From Symsagittifera roscoffensis (Eukaryota; Xenacoelomorpha; Acoela; Convolutidae), in the NCBI RefSeq assembly GCF_963678635.1, contig NC_087070.1:28866048-28930047 (forward strand): a DNA stretch of 64,000 nucleotides, read 5' to 3'. The translations under genes and the position numbers were made by a program. How positions within the stretch are numbered: the first letter of the stretch is position 1; each line of letters begins with the position of its first letter. A model generated the notes under the pieces. That model searched no databases. It saw only the letters and a program-made list of their open reading frames with translations, and was not told the DNA's origin. Shown in pieces: positions 11,778-22,779 of this stretch.

Positions 11778-11940
11778 GTTGCTGAAGGGATCGTCGGGAC
11801 GTGTATCGCGTTAGAGTAGAATAAAATTTTGTTAGGACAAAATTATAAATTAAACCAAGTACCAAGAGAACCCGAACCTTTTTTTTGTTATTTGCGATTG
11901 CAATAAATACTTCCTGGCAGGGGAGGAATATTGTAAGCCC

Positions 11941-12480
11941 TGGATAAAAGAGGGTCGTTTGTACTACACGCTTCTTATAGGCGCGCCATGTAAACTAAGA
12001 AGTGTGGATTAAGGTAACATTTTAAACATCAATCGTTTAGTTGCGTTTCTAAAATAGTGTTTCAGCTTTCAAGTTTTTCTTTCTAAAATCATTTTGTCCA
12101 TTTTCAGTAATCTGACTTCAGTTGCTTCAAATTATTGGGTTCATGCCATGGGCAAAATCATTGCATGCCAGGCTTGCATATCGGGCATTGAAACTCAAGG
12201 TAAACTGGTCGATTTGTAGCACTGCTCAAATCGGGCTAACACACAGTGCCACCTGAAATTCCGATGTGCCCTGATCTCTTGGGTCAACATCCATGCGCAA
12301 CGCTGATGAGTCCATTTCTTGCAATAGGTAAGAATTCTAGTTACAGATAAGTTATTGTTCCTGAGTCTCCTTCACCCTCAAAACAGACCAAGACACAGCT
12401 TTATTTGTTCGTTAAATGAAACAAAATGAGGCCACTAAGCAGACTTGATATAGGCCGAAACCTATCGATCGCCTATCCTA
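11941..12480. other. Spacer between BEL/Pao element and LINE A
   Basis: No open frame above background. A GGCGCGCC site lies near 11980 and several tgcatgcc-like motifs near 12160. Its right part may be LINE A 5' UTR, since coding similarity begins at about 12503. Confidence 0.4.
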
Positions 12481-12502
12481 TCTGGGAGCCTTTACGCGGC
12501 GG

Positions 12503-12804
12503 ATGGGACATCAATTCAATCCCCAGGAGAAAATCGCACTCCAAGAACCTTCGGGAGTTCAACGGGACCCGCCAGCAGCAGTGTTTTTGGTGAAGCGCCC
12601 TGGTAACCCCGCATACCAGTGGCGCACCCTCCTGACTTCCAGGGACATCGAGACCAACCCCGGCCCTGTCAGGTGGCCTTGCGGGATTTGTGGACGCTCC
12701 ACAAAGTTCGACTCGATCCGATGCGGAGATTGCAGACAGTGGACAACAGAACTTGCCTGGGTCTGAGCCATAAGGAGTTCAGAGAGTGGGAACACTGGCG
12801 TTAG
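12503..12804 (+). pseudogene. LINE A N-terminus: 2A-like motif and PHD-like finger
   Basis: The frame from 12503 reads WRTLLTSRDIETNPGPVRWP. DIETNPGP fits the D-(V/I)-E-x-N-P-G-P ribosome-skipping consensus. It is followed by CGICGRSTKFDSIRCGDCRQ, the first two CxxC pairs of a PHD finger. The frame then stops at 12766, and the second half (RTCLGLSHKEFREWEHWR) continues in another frame. 2A-like sequences at this position are known in some LINEs of trypanosomes, sea urchins and amphioxus. Confidence 0.75.
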
Positions 12805-13340
12805 CACTGCAGGTGCAGAGAAGAGAAGAGGAACCACCGGCAGCCCCTGCGGCTACGACAGCCCCCAAGAAGACCAGAAGGGCAGCTCCAGAGAAGATAA
12901 GAATCCTCCAGATTAATCTGGATGGTTGGCGCTCGAAGGCAGCGATTCTGGACAATCTTGCAGGCGAGACCAACCCAGATGTCATTTGCATCTAAGAGAC
13001 GAAGCTTCCGGACGAAGACACCACCAAGTGCCCCCTGCGAAAAGTGGTGCGGACACCAGAGACGCCCGCCCCCAACTGCAAGTCTGGCCGATAGACAAAT
13101 GCAGCATAATCTGCGCCGATGCCAACGCGCACAGATCGTAGGACCGCCCCGAAATCACGGACCACGTCGGGGAAGAAATCGACGACTGGGCCATCGTCAA
13201 AAGGATGTACATCCTTAACCAAGGCGCTCCCACCCGCATGAAGAGCGATAGCACTAGCACAGCCCCGGACATCAGCGTCGTGCACTCGTCCAGCTCCCAG
13301 GCCTTCTCGTGGAAGACCTTAGACAGCATAAGGCTCCGAC
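12786..13340 (+). pseudogene. LINE A AP-like endonuclease
   Basis: Begins with a basic Ala/Pro linker, then IRILQINLDGWRSKAAILDN and NPDVICI, the start of the endonuclease fold. A TAA then interrupts the expected 'QETK' catalytic segment at about 12993 (DVICI*ETKLP). The rest is split over frames, including EEIDDWAIVKRMYILNQGAP and DISVVHSSSSQAFSW. The first break at the metal-binding Glu motif is enough to kill the domain. Confidence 0.7.
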
Positions 13341-13352
13341 TATCTGCCGATT

Positions 13353-15846
13353 TTGATCGACAGGCAAGGAAGATCACAGAAAGATAGAAGAAGACGACAA
13401 CTGATCATCAAGAAAGCTGACTGGGAAAGGTTTCAGGACATCCTGACGCGCACCCTTCTCCCAACAGCAGAAGCCTCCCTGGAACAACAAGTGAAGCAAT
13501 TCACTTCCTCCGTCCTGGGAGCCGCGCAGAAGAGTATCCATCTCACCAGAAAGAAACCCGTCAAACCATGGTGGAACTCTCAATGTGCGTACGCCAAAAC
13601 GAACCTGAACAGAGCCCTCCACCGTCTCCGTGCCAACCCTCAGGACGAAGATCTCTCTCGCAGGTACAACGAAGCGAAGAGCTTGCTCAGAAAGACAATC
13701 GCCACACAGAAGAGGTCATGCTGGCGTGAGTATGTGGCCGATCTAGACCCCAAGACTCCGGCGACAAAGGTCTGGAACATTCTCAAGGCCATGGACGGAA
13801 GACAAAGATCAGGACTCCCAGACACGACAATCAAGCATGGCAGCTGTGTCAGACCAACAGAAAGCCGACTTAGCCATCAAGACCTACGCAGAAGTTAGCC
13901 GGATCAGGATCCCTCGCAGGCTGGGCAAAGAAGCTGACCAAGCTCTCCTGTCAGGGCTGAGAGACAACATCTACTCTCACACCGATCTTGCGAGCGACTT
14001 CAGTTTCCCCGAGCTGCAGACCGTTCTGCACAAACAGAAGAACAGCGCGCCAGGAGAAGACGAGATCCACCCCTCATGTTGAAGAACCTGCCTCAGGAAT
14101 GGAAACTCTCCCTGCTGGAGATTTTCAACCGGAGCTGGCAACTGGGGAAGGTGCCCAGCAGTTGGCATTCCGCACTGATCATCCCGATCCACAAGAAGAA
14201 GAAACCGGCGGACAAGATCCGCAGCTACAGGCCCGTGAGCCTCTTGTCTTGCGTCTCGAAGATCCTGGAGTCCCTAGTCAGAGACAGAATGAAGACCTGG
14301 GCTGAAAGAGCGCTTCATTCCTCAGGAACAATCAGGATTTCAAGCGAAGAGGTCTACTCTCGACCGCACAGCTCACATCGCTCAGTCCCTCTTCGACGCC
14401 CTTCAAGATCGCAAACGGAGCCTCCTCGTTGCAGTCGATTTCGAAGCTGCCTGCGACACGGTTTAGCGCGGCGGTCTTCTCAGGGACCTAGCCTGCAACG
14501 ATATGCCATCCCGTATCCTGCACTGGCTGAAAGCCTTCTTTTCCGACAGGAGAGCGGCTGTTCAGTGGAACAACCGACCAGTCACTTCAAAGTGTTCCAA
14601 GCTGGAGTACCTCAGGGCTCACCTCTGTCACCGCTGCTGTTCAACCTGTTCACCGCCTCCTTACATCAGGCAAAAGGCCCCTGAGTCTAACCCAGAAGTC
14701 TACGCAGACGACCTTTGGCTCTTCTCGTCTCCAGAAGAAGCAGCAAGTCACATGCGAGCACTCCAAGCAGTTGACCAGTGGGCAGAAGACCACCCCCTGA
14801 AGGTCTGTGCTTCGAAGACCGAGGCGTTAGTGATCTCCTTAGATCCAAGGGAGACAGCAGGAAAAGCGAAGCCTCCCCTACGTCTGGCCGGCGACACTGT
14901 GAAGTACAGCTCCAACCTTCAACGCAAAGGTCCGGAAATTCTCGACATCACCTTCGACTCGCAGCTCCGGTTCACAGAACAGACCGTGACCGCCTGCAGC
15001 AAGCTGAAGTCAAGAACGAAGATCATCCACGCCTTAGCAGGAACCGACTGGGGCATGCAAGGCTCAGTACTCAGACAGCTCTTCAATGCGTGTGCACGTT
15101 CCGGTGGCCTCTACGCGGCCGGGGTCTGGTACTCCTTTACCTCCCAAACCAACAGAAACAAACTCGAATCACTGAACTACCAAGTGGCGAGAATAATCAC
15201 GGGAGCGCCCAAAGGTTCGAATGCTGCAGCAACTTGCCGCGAAGCTCAGCTTCCACCGATCTTTCATGTTGCCGAAGAAGAATCAGCCAGGCTCTTCAAC
15301 AAGATCGAAAACCTGGACTCGAGCCACTACCTCGCCCACATGACAACAGACGCCCCCCGACAAAGACTGAAAGCGCACGGAACAGGAGACTTTCGCTCCT
15401 GCTTCAGAACAACAGCCAAGAACCAACTTAACGACATAAACAGCACAGATGTGAAAGAAGCGCTCAAAGACGAAAAAGAACCGCGCTTCTTAGAACACTA
15501 CCTGCTGAGAACAGACCCAGAGTCAATTCATAGAAGAGCTACAGGCGGAGAGTTCCTGGAGTCGGTCACAGGCAGAACGCGAACCGAAGAAACTACCTTA
15601 CACCGACTCCGACTGAACCGCCACCTACCACTCAATTCAACAAAACATAGACATGGAAACACCGAAGATCCCTCGTGTGAGCACTGCGGGACCGAGGACG
15701 AAGAAGATACTGAGCATTTCCTCCTCTACTGCCCACGATGGGAGGCCGAGAGGAAGACCTATCTCGGCGAGCATCCAGACTTGAAACTGCTGCAGGCGGC
15801 CCCAGAGAACGTGCTGAAGTTCGTTCGAAAGACTGGGCTTTTCTAG
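13353..15846 (+). pseudogene. LINE A reverse transcriptase and C-terminal knuckle
   Basis: Pieces in order: WWNSQCAYAKTNLNRALHRL (13353-13898), SSWHSALIIPIHKKKKPADK and SYRPVSLLSCVSKILESL (14076-14684), GVPQGSPLSPLLFNLFTASL (motif B, same frame), then VYADDLWLFS (motif C, YADD) in the 447-residue frame 14503-15846. The C-terminus carries CEHCGTEDEEDTEHFLLYC, a C-x2-C...H-x4-C knuckle typical of this LINE group. Motif A near 14440 is split by a frameshift. The stop is at 15844-15846. Confidence 0.85.
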
Positions 15847-15920
15847 CCCCCTATTTCCAGATAGAAGGCCGTCACACACAACAAACTATCGATCGAGGAA
15901 AAAAACAATAAAAACGCCAA

Positions 15921-17123
15921 AAAAATATTGTTGTCATGAAAAAGTACTATTTCTATTAAGATTTTAAGCATTTTGCTCAAAGTTAGGTCACTAAGCCCAT
16001 AAAATGTAAGCCGAAATCATTTGGGCACAACTCAATTTTTAAGCGAAAAAAAAAATATACGAAGTCAAGGTTAGTAAAACTACAAACAGCAGTAGTAAGT
16101 CAAAACAATAAAAGCAACCACAATGTGTAACTTGATTACGGCAAAAAAATCGATGTAACAACTAAGCCTACAGAACTAAACAGACAACTATTAGGCCGAC
16201 AATTTTTTTTGTAATGGAATATTTCCCGTTTGATAAAAAAAATAAGGTCCTGTCAGATTCGAACCCAGTACTTTTGCCGTCCCAAGCGTGTTCATCACAT
16301 CCAGACCAAGTGCGCGGGAACGCAAAGAACCTTGAACTCATAATGAACTGAACCGAAACTTTTCATTTCTAATTTTGACTAGTCTGTGAACAAATTTATT
16401 TGCGGGGAAAAAGTCTAGTACCCGATTGCAACACCCTTGCTAATCGCAAAGGTAATTATCGCAAGGGTAAAAACAAATGCGTGTTTTTTCCGTGGACAGG
16501 TGAAAGGGTGATCCGCGTGGAACACATTCATTTACATATTTTTAACTAATAACATGACAAAATTCATTTTTTGTCGCAATAAGATATCTCAGGGTGACAT
16601 TTAATTTATCCAACTCTTGCTCTGGACATCGAAAATAAATCATGGGAGATTTTTTATTACAGTCCGAGCCAAACGCCGACTGATCGTTCCTCATTATGAC
16701 ATATCATTATACGACTATTGATTGTACTCTATTAAAAACCAGTGAACACAAAAGTGCGACTGGATAAAAAATGTTGACCTTGTAACAAGCCTAGCTTCGC
16801 AAGTGTAATTATTTGTTTTTAAGATAAGACATATTAACGGTTGACGTCACATCTTTGCTGTGTATTATTTGAGAGAAGTCTGTGATGCGCAGTCTTTTTA
16901 CTTTACTCGGTCATTGAATTTTAAGAGCGATAGGCAGGTATAAAGGTACGCACTAAAGATCGGCCGTTCTTTGAGAGTATTTAGTTCATTTTTGTTACAA
17001 CACAGGAAAACAGTTACACAGTTATTGCTTCCACCCAAGGATAAAAAAAATACATTTGCCGCAACACAAAATGGAAAACCAATTAAACGCAGCACAAATG
17101 GTTTCAAGGTGATTGAAGCTTAC
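15921..17123. other. Intronic spacer with one dispersed-repeat copy
   Basis: AT-rich, no gene seen. It includes a tRNA-like segment (about 16252-16320, T-arm GATTCGAACCC) and, about 150 bp later, a copy of the hairpin-ended repeat (16403-16470). Confidence 0.5.
16403..16470. repeat. Hairpin-ended dispersed repeat, copy 1
   Basis: Contains ggggaaaaagtctagtaccc, then gattgcaacacccttgc and gcaagggt, which can pair as a hairpin. Other copies are at 25909, 31642, 45131 and 45338. A tRNA-like block sits about 150 bp upstream, as in the 45-kb copies. Confidence 0.55.
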
Positions 17124-17519
17124 AAAACGCAATTAGGGATTGCCTGAAACTTTCTGTGTTCCTTACCGTCAGTTCCGTCAACGTAAATGGTGCCGCTGTC
17201 CAAGGAAATTTTCCTCGCCAATCTCTGGAGTAAAAAACCGGAAGCTGTTTTCTGACTTCCCTTGAGCTGCAAAAGATAAATGAATGGCTTCTTCGGAGGA
17301 ACTGCAAGAAGACCATTGACAGATCCATGATCATGGACAATCCATCCTTTTCTCAGAATGTGATATACTTCTTCTTCGAGACCAGAACAGAACTTGACAA
17401 ACGCATTCTGTGCTCGATCTTTCGGGTCTCGCTGCTCGGACAAAAGTTCTCTCTCGGATTCCTCGATGACGTTGAAAGACTCAAAGAAGCTTCCAGAGCA
17501 AAGACAACACATGATGAAC
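17124..17519 (-). CDS. SMG8: SMG8 internal exon
   Basis: Reads FIMCCLCSGSFFESFNVIEE, then AQNAFVKFCSGLEEEVYHIL, RKGWIVHDHGSVNGLLAVPP and KPFIYLLQLKGSQ. The part LEEEVYHILRK ... LLAVPPKKPFIYLL matches the SMG8 segment LEDQIYRIFRK ... LFTVPANQAFVYIV. It lies between an acceptor (attattag at 17520-17521) and a donor (tttt|gtaagc). The incoming codon is completed exactly by the two bases left from the 20891-21135 exon, giving CVPRF, as in CPPRL of other SMG8 proteins. The outgoing phase does not fit the 3835-4072 exon, and about 25 residues are missing there, so one small exon is unplaced. Confidence 0.85.
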
Positions 17520-17562
17520 CTAATAATATTTAAAAATACAGCTAATTATTGATTTTTTTTTC

Positions 17563-17737
17563 CAGTAAAAATGTTTCTTCATGCAGCTATCTTGGTGTTT
17601 CCGTTGATTCTAAGTTATCATTCAATGTTAACATAAATTTTGTGCGAAATAAAATCAGAAAGCAATGTGGGATTGTTTCTAAAAAATGTTCCAAAACCAA
17701 TTTACTCGAAATCTATAGGTCAAACATTAAACCAATT
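17563..17737 (+). pseudogene. Short LINE reverse-transcriptase fragment
   Basis: Encodes SSCSYLGVSVDSKLSFNVNI, KIRKQCGIVSKKC and LLEIYRSNIKPIL. This is the thumb-side RT segment ('YLGV-ID-KL-F---I' ... 'LY-S-I-PIL') seen in CR1/Rex-like LINEs. It is cut at its 3' side by a SINE copy and starts just 45 bp from the SMG8 exon. There are no RT catalytic motifs. Confidence 0.65.
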
Positions 17738-18074
17738 TTGCACACAGAGACGAAGCCGCACATTCCAAACACTAGCGAGAAGACGGCAAAAAGCAGCTCT
17801 AGATACGAACAAGAAATAAGCCTCGAATTAGTAAAATTCGGCTACGTTTCGGCTTCGATCTGCAACCTAGAGATTATGAATCTCACACACTAAACACTCA
17901 GCCACGTATGCACACGAAATCGCAAACACTAGTCGCATGTAAAGCAGAGACCAGATGCTATGAAATTTCCAATGCTGCAGATCGTGATTATAGCGAATGA
18001 GCCATCAAATAAGTGAACAATTTTAATGAACACTTTCATGTACAAGTTAGGCTAGAAAAAAGAAGGTTCGTACT
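17738..18074 (-). repeat. tRNA-Ser-derived SINE, copy 2
   Basis: Aligns with 4227-4590 along its full length, including the tRNA-like block (about 17850-17920, TCTCACACACTAAACACTCA), gaccagatgctatgaaattt and tgaacaattttaatgaacac. It directly follows the LINE RT fragment. Confidence 0.55.
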
Positions 18075-19935
18075 ATACACTATCTTTCGCAAACTCGTAA
18101 GTTATTCTCAATTAATGCCAAATGATACTGAAAAAAAAGTTGCGGTTATTTTTTTCAAGAAATTACGACAGCATTTGTTTTTTATATAATGCAAAAAAAT
18201 AACTGTTCACGATCTATTTGCCTCAAAACTTCCTAATTTTGTTATGAGATTCCTTGCTGGACTTCATTGTGTTTTTTAAAATAAACTTTGTTGTATTAAG
18301 AATCCTTGTTCACGTGACACGTAGAGCAAGTTCGTTACCTTTAAAACACTTAATTTAGAAAAAACTAACATAAAGAGCTTCTACGCTCCGCAAAAACTGT
18401 TTAGTTCCAGACTTTTTCGATAAAATAACTCAGTCAGATATTCAATCAGTGGCTCATAATCTCCTAGTTTTAAGCATTTGAAGCAACGAAAACATCATCA
18501 ATTATGTATTTGCACTTAAGTGCTAGCTTTTCGCTTTCGTCTAGTGTTGAGATTAGGGCATTATATAATATGCTAATTAATTGGGTTTTCAAAGCGTTTC
18601 AGGTTTTGACGTGTTCACTTGATACTGCTGCTTGAGCTCAGTTGGGCGCCCAACGTCCAATTAGCCTTCATTTAATTTTATTGGAGTCAGAGAGGTGTTC
18701 GGTGCGAGGTGTAGTTAGTAGAGGCAGTAGCCACCAGTTCAAGTTTTGCATTTGAGCGCAACGAGGTGGGCTACGACTAACGAGTTTATGATAAAGTTTT
18801 TACAGATAAATTCCAAAAATTTTATAGTTTGCATCCAATTATGTAGTGTTTGTTTAATTAATTCGGCTAACACGATTGTGCGTATATTCGGTGAATTGTA
18901 CATACCACGTAAGTGGCCAACGTTTATTCAGCATCGTTTTCTTAAGGAAAAAATGCTTTTATTTTTCGCGTTTTTTGCCAAGTTTATTTGGTTTCTATTA
19001 TTTTCATTTTCACACTTATGTAATCAATAAGACTATTCGAATGTATTTGAATTTAGGGCAGCAACCTGCAATAAAATATTTTCTTTCGCTGTTCTCTCTG
19101 AGTTGCTATAAAATTCTAATTAAGTTGTAATTCCTTTATTATGAGTTAACTAACAACCAGAAAAATTTCTGCTTCTTCAAATAATATCAACATAAAACTC
19201 TCAATGAACGCTAAATTGAACAGACAAAAGTGGGTGTTCAGGGTAAAAAAATGTCTACTTCGTTTTTTGTTCCTGTCGAGCATCATGACACTTGACCCTT
19301 CGATTGTTATTTAGTTCACTGAAAATTTTGTCTAGTCACAGCGTCAGTCGATGAACGTAGTGTTGAGGTGAATTAATCAAAATGTAAATTCCACTAGCGT
19401 CACGTTATTTTTATGCTATTTATGTTAGCTGATCTACATGTACACGGATGAAAAGTGGAAGTATCAGCTCAATCTAAATTCCTAAATTAAAGCTACAAAC
19501 ATTTTCCTGGAATCTTTGAGCGGAAAATACATTCCTAGTATTGTGTATTGTCTACATTGTTGAAAACAATGTCTCCATACTTATGTTATGGAGGCTTTGA
19601 TTCAAATAAGTTAATATCAGAAAAAAATAATGGGGTAGATCGACGTCGAAAGAGTTTTTTGAAAACGCAACGGATTGACAAAACATTGTCTTGTTCAGTG
19701 TTCAAATAATGATGGGCTATTTTAACTTGTTGGGCCAGCAATCATAATCAGACCTTTAGGACTCCTATCATGATTCTTACTTGAACCTTGATTAAGGCCA
19801 AGAACATCTTTCTCAGATTAAAAGGGCATGTATCTTTACAGTCTACTCGAAATGAAATATACATTACATTAAGAACATTAAATACAGTGCTGATTTAAAT
19901 TAACCGCACAAATGAACAACATTGGACACTTTCAA
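18075..19935. other. AT-rich SMG8 intron sequence, nothing recognised
   Basis: Short frames only (18746-19030 and 18876-19130, plus strand) with no domain. A 12-bp palindrome ttgggcgcccaa lies near 18641. No repeat copy is evident. Confidence 0.45.
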
Positions 19936-20655
19936 CCCGTTTTTCTCAAATTGAATTGAGATTAGACAAAAAATTGAGGCGACAAAAAATGCTTAGAATT
20001 TTACCAGAACTATTATGATGCAATTTTTCTTGGCTTTTTTACCTAAGCAAAAATTACGCTAAACCTACCAAGTTAATTAATGGTAAACTTGTAACAAAAG
20101 AAGCCACAACCAAAGTTCTAGAACGGTAAAATCTCCAAAAATCTGTATAAGAGAATATATTTTTGCTTGATAGCCAGAAAAGGTCAATGTTACTTTAAAG
20201 AACATTAAAAACAAACTTTAAACGTTTTGCGCAATTTTTTGAAGATTTTATCTTCTGGAACTTTGTTTGGTTGTATAAGAGGCTTCTTTTGATATATTTT
20301 TTTGCATCAATGAACTTGGTAGTTAATTTGCTTAGCTAAAAAAAGGCAAAAGACCCATTTTTATTTTCTAATTTCGCAAAATAAATTGCTCCGTAATAAT
20401 TTTAGTGAAATGCTAGGCAACTTTTGTTCCGTTAACTGTTTGTCTAAATTGCTAACTATTTTGCATCAATTAAATTGGTTGTTTTAATGTAAACTTTACT
20501 TAACTAAAAGAAAAGGCAAAAGATCCATTTTTGGTTTCGAATTTCGCAAAATAAATTAATCCGTAATACTTTTGGTGAAACTCTAGGCAACTTTTATTCC
20601 GTTAAATATTTGTCTAATCTCAACCCTTTTTTGAGAAAAACGCGTTTAAAATTTC
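19936..20655. repeat. Foldback (inverted-repeat) element with a duplicated right arm
   Basis: The left arm (19936-20100) contains cccgtttttctcaaa, gagattagacaaa and agaattttaccagaactatt. The right arm (20504-20655) carries the reverse complement (tttggtgaaactctagg, tttgtctaatctcaaccc, tttgagaaaaacgcg). A second partial right-arm unit lies at about 20336-20465, as a direct repeat sharing aaaaggcaaaaga and atttcgcaaaataaatt. No coding sequence is present, so this looks like a MITE or foldback transposon. Confidence 0.55.
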
Positions 20656-20890
20656 AGATTTTGTCCGGATAATTTAAATCATCACTATAATTTCTAATCA
20701 ACGTAAAACTTACCAATTAATTTTTGTTTAGAGCTTAGAAGATTTTTCTAACCAACTCATAACGATAACTTAAATTAAACTGTACTCACACAATTTAACC
20801 CAATTATGTAATGAAAAAAAATCATGAAAACATTTTCGAGGGAAAAAACGGCACGTCAAATGCTGAAGCAAATTAAATCAGAATTCAAAC

Positions 20891-21135
20891 CTTGGAACAC
20901 AGAATCTGCCTCCCAGTCGCATCCAGATATCAGCCGGTGGGTTCTGGTTTCGACTTCTCGACTCACGTGCGACGAAGTTCATCAGCTGAGCCGTGAGACT
21001 GTGTCGCATTGTGTCGAGGAGTCGGAGAGAAGCGACAAGTCGGGTGGTCAGAGAGGCCGAGGGCTGGACCAGTATGACAAACTGGCACACATGCATGAGA
21101 AACATGACTAGTTTTGTATGCACCAACTCAAGGTC
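20891..21135 (-). CDS. SMG8: SMG8 internal exon
   Basis: Reads DLELVHTKLVMFLMHVCQFV, ILVQPSASLTTRLVASLRLL and ends FCVPR. It matches SMG8 LLYLFSVCHILLLVHPTCSF ... RALDGLRQKVLPLL ... RPCPPR. The acceptor is ttgttttgtttcag and the donor ccaag|gtttga; 245 nt, entering in phase 0 and leaving two bases that join the next exon in frame. An earlier gtgagt (20961-20966) is a possible alternative donor, but it would lose the CVPR segment and break the frame. Confidence 0.85.
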
Positions 21136-22779
21136 CTGAAACAAAACAACCTTGTTTTGGAACCTAATTCTCATATTTCAAAATTTTACATGAGATTTCA
21201 GAAACCGAAGTAAATTTACCAAAAATGACAATATTTTTTTTACATACAATATGAAACAGAAACTGTGTTTTTGAGAAACTGTGTTTTTGAGAAACGCTAT
21301 TCCAAGAAGTATATTTTATTGAAACAGGAAAAAGAAAACTGTTTCATAATAGTTAAATAATTATTTATTCAAAGCATAAAAGTATTGTTTTATGCAAAAA
21401 GATCATTAACGCTACTTGATTTAATCAAAAAAACTTGTTGCTTCAGTAGTTTAAGCTTAAAATGTTTCCCTAATTGAACTAAAATCAAATGAAGTCATTC
21501 CTTTTTTCGTCACACTAATTTTACCGAATAGGTTGAGCAGATATTCAATTGGCAGTTAAGTAATTTCTCTTGCAAATGCAGTGTAAATGGCACTTTTTCC
21601 TAAAACAAGCTGATGCGTTTTGCAATTTACAAGCTGATTTTGTTCTCTTGAAAATACTTGAGTACTTAGAAGCACCAGCAGATTTAGGGAGGGGGCGGAC
21701 GCCCCCTTCCTCAGGGTTGAACTATTTTGAGAACTATTACTTTGTACTATTTTGAGATCTCCATTTTTGACCGACGGACCTTAAATTTTTTCTTGAGGCG
21801 CCTTTGGCGCCAATATATACTTAAAAAGAAAGGGAAGTGCGATTACCCAAAAAGTGTCTAAAAGGCCTTTTTGGCCCATTTTTCTTTCAAAAAATGTTCA
21901 AAAGTTTTTTTTTGAAAATCTGTCTCCTCTGAAGGTCAACAAATCGATATCAATCCTCCGCGCGAAAAACAAGAAATCTCGTTGTTACTTTTTAATCAGA
22001 TGAATTAACTATGAATACATCAGTAACAAAAAAAGAACGTCTAACGAACCAATAAGGGTTGCCAAGTGCAGCCCTGAATTTGAATAAAATCAATTGAGAT
22101 ACAACAGATAAGAAAAAAATACAAAAGTAGTCAAGGCTAAATGCAACAACAACAAAAAAAAAACGATCTTGCATATGAGAAAAAATAAAAAATGGGTACG
22201 TGGCACCCTCTGAACAAATAGTGCATCTACCGAGAAGAGGGTGATTCCATTTAAATAACAGTAGCTCTACTGTAGTGTATATAAAAAAACGGAACTACAA
22301 TGTATAAAACAACTTAAATGATGAAACTCGAAAACTCGCTAGCCGTAGGCACCTCTACCTCTAACCGGTTTCATGGCACAAACTTGATCTTGTTCATTTA
22401 ACGGTTTTTGCTGCAACTAACTGGTTCTTCTGCCCTAGAGCCAAGAAACTTCAATATCATTGAATGGGGGCTTAAGAGTCAGAAGACACCTAACTGAATC
22501 CATGCAGCAGTTACCAATGAACAAGTCCAAGTAGGGCTTTTAAACGCCATAAGTGATTTGAAAAGCCCCATCAAAATTATTTATATACTTTGGCAGCAAT
22601 CTTACGCATCTGAGCTTTTTTATTGAAAGATCAGTTTATATTAAAATAAAATCAATCAAACAAAAAACAACCTTGATCAGATCTTCATTGATCAAAATGA
22701 ACAGATATCAAACTTGGTTGAAAAAGAGTAAAAGTAATGGCTGAACACAAAGGCCTGGTAAGTGTTAGGAGTTAACCCG
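21136..22779. other. AT-rich spacer with two GC-rich hairpins
   Basis: No gene is recognised. A tandem 'gaaactgtgtttttga' pair lies near 21260. GC-rich hairpins (gggggcg-ga-cgccccc near 21695, and ggcgcc-ttt-ggcgcc near 21800) stand out in AT-rich surroundings. Confidence 0.45.

Larger units (their letters stand above)
7541..11940 (-). mobile_element. BEL/Pao LTR retrotransposon, truncated at its 3' end
   Basis: Domain order on the minus strand is Gag (11165-11732), zinc knuckle (10456-10683), aspartic protease (9869-10231), RT (8714-9365) and the integrase zinc-binding region (7515-7838), as expected for BEL/Pao. The integrase catalytic core and 3' LTR are absent where LINE C begins near 7540. 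Frames are interrupted throughout. A candidate primer-binding site lies at 11761-11777, with possible 5' LTR remnant up to about 11940. The element sits inside the SMG8 intron. Confidence 0.75.
12481..15920 (+). mobile_element. LINE A, near-complete but frameshifted non-LTR retrotransposon with 2A motif
   Basis: Domain order is 2A-like motif, PHD-like finger, APE-type endonuclease, reverse transcriptase, and C-terminal CxxC/H/C knuckle. It is GC-richer than its surroundings, as often seen for a recently arrived LINE. A short A-rich tail (gaaaaaaacaataaaaacgc) follows the stop at about 15898. Several frameshifts and one stop show it is inactive. It lies inside the large SMG8 intron in the opposite orientation. 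Confidence 0.85.

Noticed and set aside
20824-21111. Plus-strand 95-residue open frame.
   Set aside because: It is the antisense shadow of the SMG8 exon 20891-21135, which has splice borders and homologous sequence on the other strand.
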